From NCBI GenBank assembly GCA_943704415.1, contig CALSCO010001973.1, positions 1 to 13,277 of the forward strand: a DNA stretch of 13,277 bases, in the 5' to 3' direction. Below are positions 8,453 to 13,277 of the stretch, piece by piece. Source of the DNA: Parvularia atlantis (taxonomy: Eukaryota; Opisthokonta; Rotosphaerida). Numbering within the stretch: the stretch's first letter is position 1; each line of letters begins with the position of its first letter. Under the pieces are notes generated by a model, which was not told the origin of the DNA, made no database searches, and saw only the letters and a list, made by a program, of their open reading frames with translations. Both the position numbers and the translations under genes were made by a program.

Positions 8453-11400
8453 TCACGACGCGAAGAAGCGCTCGGGCGGGTCGGACGCGTCCTCCTGGGC
8501 CGCTATCGTCGTCAACCACGGGTGCTCCAGCAGCTCCTGCGCGGCACAGTCAGCGGGCGGAGGAGTGCATGGCTGGGCAGCGCGCGCCTTGACCGTGGCG
8601 CGCTGCGCCGGGTCCACGATGAGCGTGCGCTGGATGAGCGAGAGGGCGCCTGCCGCACGGGCGAGCGTGAGCAGGGCACGCGAGTGTGGCAAAGATGCAC
8701 ACCGATCGACATGATGTCGGGGAAGGCGAGCTCGTTGCAGCCCTTGCGCATCTGCTCGGCCGCGTCAAGCGGGTTCATGCCTGCGCAGCGCGGGGCGGCG
8801 CGGATGGGCACGCGGATGCGGCAGCCGTAGTGCACGAGCGCACCCTCGACCATGAACGGGTACGTCCCCGAGATCATCAGGAAGAGGACCACACCGAGCG
8901 ACCAGACGTCCGTCGGCGGGCCAAAGTAGCTCCTGCGCGTACACAGCGTGAGCGAGCGCATTGTAACGTCCGCAGCGCGCACTTTTCTTTCGAGAGCACC
9001 TCGGGCGCGGCGTACTCGAGCGTGCCGCAGAACGTGCGCAGGAGCCCGTTCGGCGCCTCAAACATCGCGCTGAGGCCAAAGTCGATCACCTTGACGTCAC
9101 CCGTCTTGGTGACCATGACGTTCTGCGGCGGCGGGGTCAACGCACGCAGCAACATGACTGGGCCGACGCACCTCCATCTTGAGGTCGCGGTGCACAACGC
9201 GCAGGCTGTGGCAGTACTCGATGGCGAGCAGCAGCTTACGGAAGAGGAAGCGCGCGACGTTCTCCGGCAGTCGCCCGTCCTTCGTGCCAAAGACAAAGTC
9301 GTCCAGTGTCTCGCCCTCGATGTACTCGAGGATCATGTACGTCTGCTCCTTGGTCGTGAAGACGTCGTGCAGCTGGCGGCACGGGGTCAGGTGCGGGCGC
9401 ATGAGAGCGTGCGTGCGCGTGCCTTGTTGATGTGCGGGTGCTCGAGCATGCGCATCAGCCTGATCTCGCGGCTGAGCCGCTCCATGTACATGGCGTCATC
9501 GTGCTGGTTCTGGATGATCTTGACCGCGACCTACGCCCCGGATGGGTCAGTGCCGTACGTTCGCGTCGCAGCCGCGCACCCGCTCATTCGTCCGCTCGTG
9601 GTGGCCCATGCGCACCTCGGCGTACCCGCCCGCGCCCACGGCCGCCCCTATCCTGTACACGCCGATGACGTTGTCGACCGCGCTGCGCGGCGTCGCCGTC
9701 TCTGCGTGGTGGGGATTAGCGCGGTGTCCGCTTGCTGTGTGCAGAGGGCGCACTCTTCGGTAGGGTGTCGTTCAGGATGCGCACCCACTCCTTCTGCTCG
9801 TCGACGCTCGCGGCCTGGAAGATCGCGTCCCTGCGCAGGGCGACAATAAATCACGCACACGAGCGAGCGGGCGCCGCACGTACTTGGCCGACGTGACGAT
9901 GAGGAAGCAGTATTTGCGCTGGAACAGGTTGTCGGGCACGGCGACGACGCGCACGACGTCCTGCAGCTGGATCATGCCCTTCCACGACCCGGCGGCCATC
10001 TCGAGCTGCGCCGCGCGTGAGCACAGGCCACGGGTGTGTGCGTGGGTGGGGGGCACGCACGGGGCTGTCAAAGTAAAACACGGCCTCAGCCGTCAGCAGA
10101 ATCAGGCGCGACTTCCACGCGTTGCGGATCTCGTCGCGCTTGACGAGGTAGCCCTTCTTGACCTGAACCTTGAACAGCGCGTGGTTCTGCACTGGTTTCT
10201 GTGGCGTGCGGATCAGCGAGGAGGGTTCCAGGGGATCGCGTGCACCTTGGACCGCATGGACGAAAAGCCAAAGAAGGGCGTGCGCATGATCGCCACACGC
10301 CGGCTCGAGTCTGGCACGCGAGATTCAGGCCACGCGCGCCCGCAGGGCAGGGCATGCGCACCAGCCAGGAACGAGGACATGTCACCGGGTGAGATCGTCT
10401 CCTCGCTCGTGGCCGACGCGCCCGCAGAGTCGGTCTCGGACGGCGTCCCCGTGGCGGGCGCATCGCCGCCTGCGGTGAAGAACTTGGTGAGCGCGTTGTT
10501 GCTCTTGCGGCGCGGCGGCGGCGTGAGCAGCTGCCTGGCCACTTGGTCCTGACGCGGCGTCATCGGCTCAGGCGGGTCGCCCTTGGACGACATCGAGCGG
10601 CTGCGGGCGTGCGCTGGCGAGAGCACTACGGCACGCGTCAGCGCTTGGTCGTCAAGCGGCCGCGGCGCACTCTCGGTCGGCTCGCTCTCGCGCGGCGACG
10701 GCAGTGCACCCAGCGACATCCTGCGTACGGGCCATCAGCCATGCAGCGTGCAGCAGCGCGCTCACCGTGGCCTTGCGACCGACGGCGATGGTGCCGGGCG
10801 CGCAGGCGACTCGTCGCTGTTGGGCGGCGTCTCCTGCTGCCGAGCGTGAGCAGCACAGACGCGCGTAGCCTCCACCCGGCACACCTTGTCGCGGCTTTTA
10901 AACGGCGAGGCAATGCGCACGGTGAGCGAAAAGTTGCGCCGGATCTTGGACAGCGTGCCCATGCGCGCGGCCTGCGGCGGCGTCTTTTCCGGGTTGGGTG
11001 CGGTCTCGGCGGCTGCGGCGTGCGCTGCGTTGGCTGTGTTGGGCACGGCCAGAGCAAAAAAAGCACCTGCTGCGGTGAGGTCCTCGCGTGACATGCGCAG
11101 GTCGCTGGTTGAGCGCGTCAGTCGGTCAACCTCCGCGACGCGCCGCTGCGTGCGCGCGTGCGCGTGAGAACGGTGGACGTGGGTGTGGGGCTGGCGTACC
11201 AACAGTGCGCGCTTTGTGCGGTCGCTCACAGCCACGACGAAGTCCTCGGCTGTGCGCGCTGCGTCAGGCAAGACCCCGCGTGGACAGCGCACGCACCGAT
11301 GTCGCGCGGGTGGAAGACCAGCGCGGTCGTCTGCAGCGAGCTCGCGAGGGCGTCGGCCGACAGCACGTCCTTGGCGTCGACCTCGCGCAGCGCGTAGTCG

Positions 11401-11862
11401 GCGCCGACGACGCCGGCCTTCTTGCTCAGCCTGCGAATAAACTCTGCGCACGCCGTCAGCTGCGCGCGCTGCTGTAAGACCGTGCGAGTGCACCGGTCAC
11501 GGTCGACGCCTCGTCCGCCGTAACCGTGCTCACGTGGTCGCTCTCGCCGTCCGGGTTGACGATGCCCACGGTGAAGATGAGCGTGCTCGGCTTGCGCAGG
11601 GCCGGCATCGAGCGCATGACCTGCGGCGACGACGTCGCGCTGTTCTCGGCTGAGCTCGACGGCCACGACTGCAGGCTGACGTCGCTCGATGACGACGGCT
11701 GCTGCACGGCGATCGCCGGCGGTGCGCTGGGCGCCCGCAGTGACGGCGGCGAGGCCGGCCGCGCTGCGAGGGGTGCACGCGGCGACGGTGGCGAGGCGGA
11801 GGGTGGCGACACGTCGAAGCCAGAGGGGCGTCCGGGCGGCACCAGCAGCGTCGGCGTCGGCG

Positions 11863-11898
<36 letters not shown>

Positions 11899-12556
11899 GC
11901 CGCTGCCGCTGCTGCTGCTCTGGTGGCTCGTCCTCGTCCGTGTCGCTTGTCGTGTTGCCGTGGTCATCCTCGCCCTCGTCCTCGTCCTCGTCGTCCGTGG
12001 CTGGCAGCGGCTGCCGCGGCGTCCCCGGCACCGGACTCGGCACCGGGCTCGGCGTTGGCGGGTTCACGGTCGGTGTTGGTGGTACGTAGGCCGATGAAGC
12101 GCTGCGAGGCGTCGGCGGCGCGTTGGCCGACGTTGCGCTGCGAGGCGTCGGCGGGGCCAGAAGGGGAACGGTCGGTGTTGGCGGAATGGACACAATCGGC
12201 GCGGCGACCGCTAGCGGCACGGGCTCGCGCGGCCTGCGACGCCGCGATCAGCACCCTGGGACGCCGAGTCGCGCACGGCGCACGAGTAGGCGATGTCGCG
12301 GATCTCCCTCGCAAACTCGTTCCAGTCGTCGTCCTCGTCCGGCGCAGCATCGACGTCCGGGCTGGCCGGATCGACCACGACGGCGGCGAGCGGCGGCGAC
12401 GGCGCGGCGCTGCATCGACACGCGCATCAATCGGGCAGCGCGCATCGGGCGCCTCACGCGCCTCACGCACGCGGCCGGCGGGCTGGCGACGGCGGCGTCG
12501 CGAATCTCCTTGAAGAAGTCCTCCCAGTCGTCGTTGCCGTCCGCGCCTGCCGCCAT
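8453..12556 (-). CDS. PH domain plus CAMK/AMPK-like Ser/Thr protein kinase with poly-Q N-terminal half
   Basis: Twenty exons in transcript order: 12556-12471, 12409-12284, 12233-11534, 11471-11297, 11258-11200, 11145-10885, 10836-10766, 10720-10362, 10310-10246, 10198-10061, 10005-9884, 9830-9754, 9701-9580, 9530-9423, 9372-9172, 9122-8983, 8932-8844, 8780-8703, 8649-8594 and 8536-8453 (stop 8455-8453). All phases agree, giving 1038 residues. The N-terminal half is disordered-looking: two DDWxxFxxEIRDxA motifs, PPTPRS repeats, an acidic run and 11 glutamines. A PH domain (about 642-745) runs from KKGYLVKRD to DEQKEWVRIL. The kinase (about 760-1020) has GAGGYAEV, K791, E809, HRDLKMEN (D886), DFG (D904), APE (931) and ELLEHPWL. 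T920 in LRTFCGT sits where AMPK carries its LKB1-phosphorylated threonine. Lipid-guided signalling is inferred. The start is the first ATG; no upstream exon is evident. Confidence 0.85.
9373..9422 (-). other. GC-AG intron 14 of the PH-kinase gene
   Basis: The exon ends AAG and the intron begins GCACGC and ends GCCAG. The only GT inside lies too near the acceptor to be a donor. Joining at the GC gives EHPHINK followed by LHDVFTTKEQTYMILEYIEG, the usual kinase path from beta-4 to the hinge. A CTGACC motif lies 15-20 nt before the acceptor. Confidence 0.8.
11864..11896. repeat. (CTG)11 / (CAG)11 trinucleotide repeat encoding poly-Q
   Basis: Eleven perfect CTG units on the plus strand read as eleven CAG (glutamine) codons in the kinase gene. 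They are preceded in the protein by an interrupted Q/R run (EQQQRQRRQ) and followed by a Thr/Pro linker. The absence of CAA interruptions makes length variation likely. Confidence 0.95.
12066..12185. repeat. 36-bp tandem repeat encoding PPTPRSA-type units in the kinase gene
   Basis: Two similar units (about 12086-12119 and 12122-12155) have a period of 36 bp and encode APPTPRSATSAN and APPTPRSASSAY. They are flanked by copies of ACGGTCGGTGTTGG at about 12066 and 12168, which encode PPTPTV. The Thr-Pro and Ser sites in a proline-rich linker could be targets for proline-directed kinases or for SH3-type binding; that is inference. Confidence 0.75.
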
Positions 12557-12835
12557 CTGCCCGCGCGGGCGCGCCGCGCGCGCGATAGCCGGTCTGCGTC
12601 AGTCACCGAGTCGCACGCCGATGATGCGCATCGGGCGTCATCCCGCTCACAGCGCGCAGCTGCTGCCACCGCCCGTGCACGCTGCACGACGCGATGCGGC
12701 AGATGCACACACAGCACGCACGCCACGGGCGACGCGCACAGCGCGAGCAGCACGACGGCGGCGCGCGAGGGACAAACACAGAGCACCCGCGCCCAAAGAG
12801 GAAGCAAGCATGACACGCGGCCATAGTCAAAGCGG
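12557..12835. promoter_or_regulatory. Divergent intergenic region, PH-kinase / ankyrin gene
   Basis: This 279-bp interval lies between two divergent ATGs. I see no TATA or CCAAT box and no convincing exon. A 10-bp perfect palindrome, GATGCGCATC, is at 12623-12632. The assignment as a promoter rests on position only; a non-coding 5' exon of either gene could also lie here. Confidence 0.35.
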
Positions 12836-13277
12836 ATGAGCGGCGCCGGTGCAGACGCGCGCCGCAGGCCCGCAGCCGCTGCGTCAACCTTCGGCGCAGA
12901 GGAGGGGAAGAGCGCGAATGAGTTAGAGCAGATGATCAAGTGGGGCGCCGATGTCGACTACCGGACAGCAGGTGCGCGCGCACGATCAGCGCCTCATCCG
13001 CGAAATTGTCGTGCTCTCAGGCTCGGCTGAGCAAAGTCGACCACGCAGAAGGGCAGTGGAACGTCTTGCACGCGGCAGCTGAGAAGGGGCGTGATGCCGA
13101 GCTGCCTCACTGCGCCGACGCCGCGCCAGGCCGCCGCGCACAAACTGCGGGCGCAGCAGGGCTGGGTCGTCCGTTCTGGCTCGCCCCCCACGAGACGCTC
13201 GCACGTTCATGTGTACTGACGAGCTGCGATGGTGGAGGCTGCGAAGCGGCCGCAAGGCTTTCAAGATTACAGGGGGG
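12836..13277 (+). CDS. Ankyrin-repeat protein, 5' part
   Basis: Partial gene running off the right edge. Exon 1 is 12836-12971, beginning at an ATG; the intron 12972-13048 has a GTGCGC donor, a CTGAG branch-like motif and an ACGCAG acceptor; exon 2 begins at 13049. The join gives ELEQMIKWGADVDYRTA followed by EGQWNVLHAAAEKGRDAEL. This is the finger-loop (GADVD) and the helix start (x-LHAAAEKG) of consecutive ankyrin repeats. Using the earlier AG at 13020 instead leads to a stop and loses the repeat. Beyond about 13105 the frame stays open to about 13218 but no longer resembles an ankyrin repeat, so a further intron probably begins near there; I could not place it. Ankyrin repeats mediate protein binding; the partner is unknown. 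Confidence 0.62.

Noticed and set aside
9844-9849. Plus-strand AATAAA
   Set aside because: It is inside a kinase intron on the opposite strand, with no plus-strand gene upstream.
8453-10246. Assignment as AKT or protein kinase D from the PH-kinase order
   Set aside because: There is no AGC C-terminal tail or hydrophobic motif and no C1 domains, and the activation segment is AMPK-like.
12463-12939. Minus-strand open frame across the divergent intergenic region
   Set aside because: It overlaps the first kinase exon in a different frame and the ankyrin exon, and its Cys/Arg-rich sequence has no family features.
12972-13020. Earlier acceptor (AG at 13020) for ankyrin intron 1
   Set aside because: It leads to a stop soon after and loses the LHAAAEKG repeat; the acceptor at 13048 restores an ankyrin pattern and has a CTGAG branch-like motif at a normal distance.
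1-13277. tRNA, rRNA, CRISPR arrays, transposons
   Set aside because: I saw no cloverleaf with conserved TTCRA loop, no rRNA motifs, no spaced direct repeats, and no transposase, reverse transcriptase or terminal inverted repeats.

Overview
This window looks like nuclear DNA from a GC-rich single-celled eukaryote. It holds seven genes, six of them interrupted by many very short introns (about 38 to 97 nt). I placed about 49 introns by joining frames so that family motifs are restored. Most begin with GTGCG and end in CAG, and many carry a CTGAC, CTAAC or CTCAC branch-point-like motif 10 to 30 nt before the acceptor. A haptophyte or similar GC-rich flagellate would fit, but I cannot fix the lineage from sequence alone. 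There is no operon, ribosome-binding-site or plasmid signature that would suggest a bacterium.

Layout, left to right: (1) the 3' end of a multi-membrane-span gene resembling the polycystin-1 family (+, 1-763, cut by the window edge); (2) a REI1/ZNF622-type 60S ribosome maturation factor (-, 876-2511); (3) a family 92 glycosyltransferase with an N-terminal membrane anchor (+, 2680-4918); (4) a membrane-anchored YHYH-domain protein (-, 4975-6613); (5) the mitochondrial import subunit TIM44 (+, 6680-8416); (6) a protein of about 1038 residues with a poly-Q/proline-rich N-terminal half, a PH domain and a CAMK/AMPK-like kinase domain (-, 8453-12556); (7) the 5' end of an ankyrin-repeat gene (+, 12836 to the window end).

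Strands alternate strictly (+ - + - + - +), so every neighbouring pair is convergent or divergent. Convergent stops are only 112, 56 and 36 bp apart, and the divergent intervals are about 168, 66 and 279 bp. Paired genes probably share promoters, and convergent transcripts probably overlap at their 3' ends. No interval without a gene exceeds 300 bp. The genes have unrelated jobs (ribosome assembly, secretory-pathway glycosylation, mitochondrial import, signalling), so I see no pathway cluster. I also found no mobile element, RNA gene or CRISPR array. The most notable points are two GC-AG introns, one split across a zinc finger and filled with a (CT)28 microsatellite; the PH plus AMPK-like kinase architecture; and an apparent duplicated exon at the start of that kinase gene.
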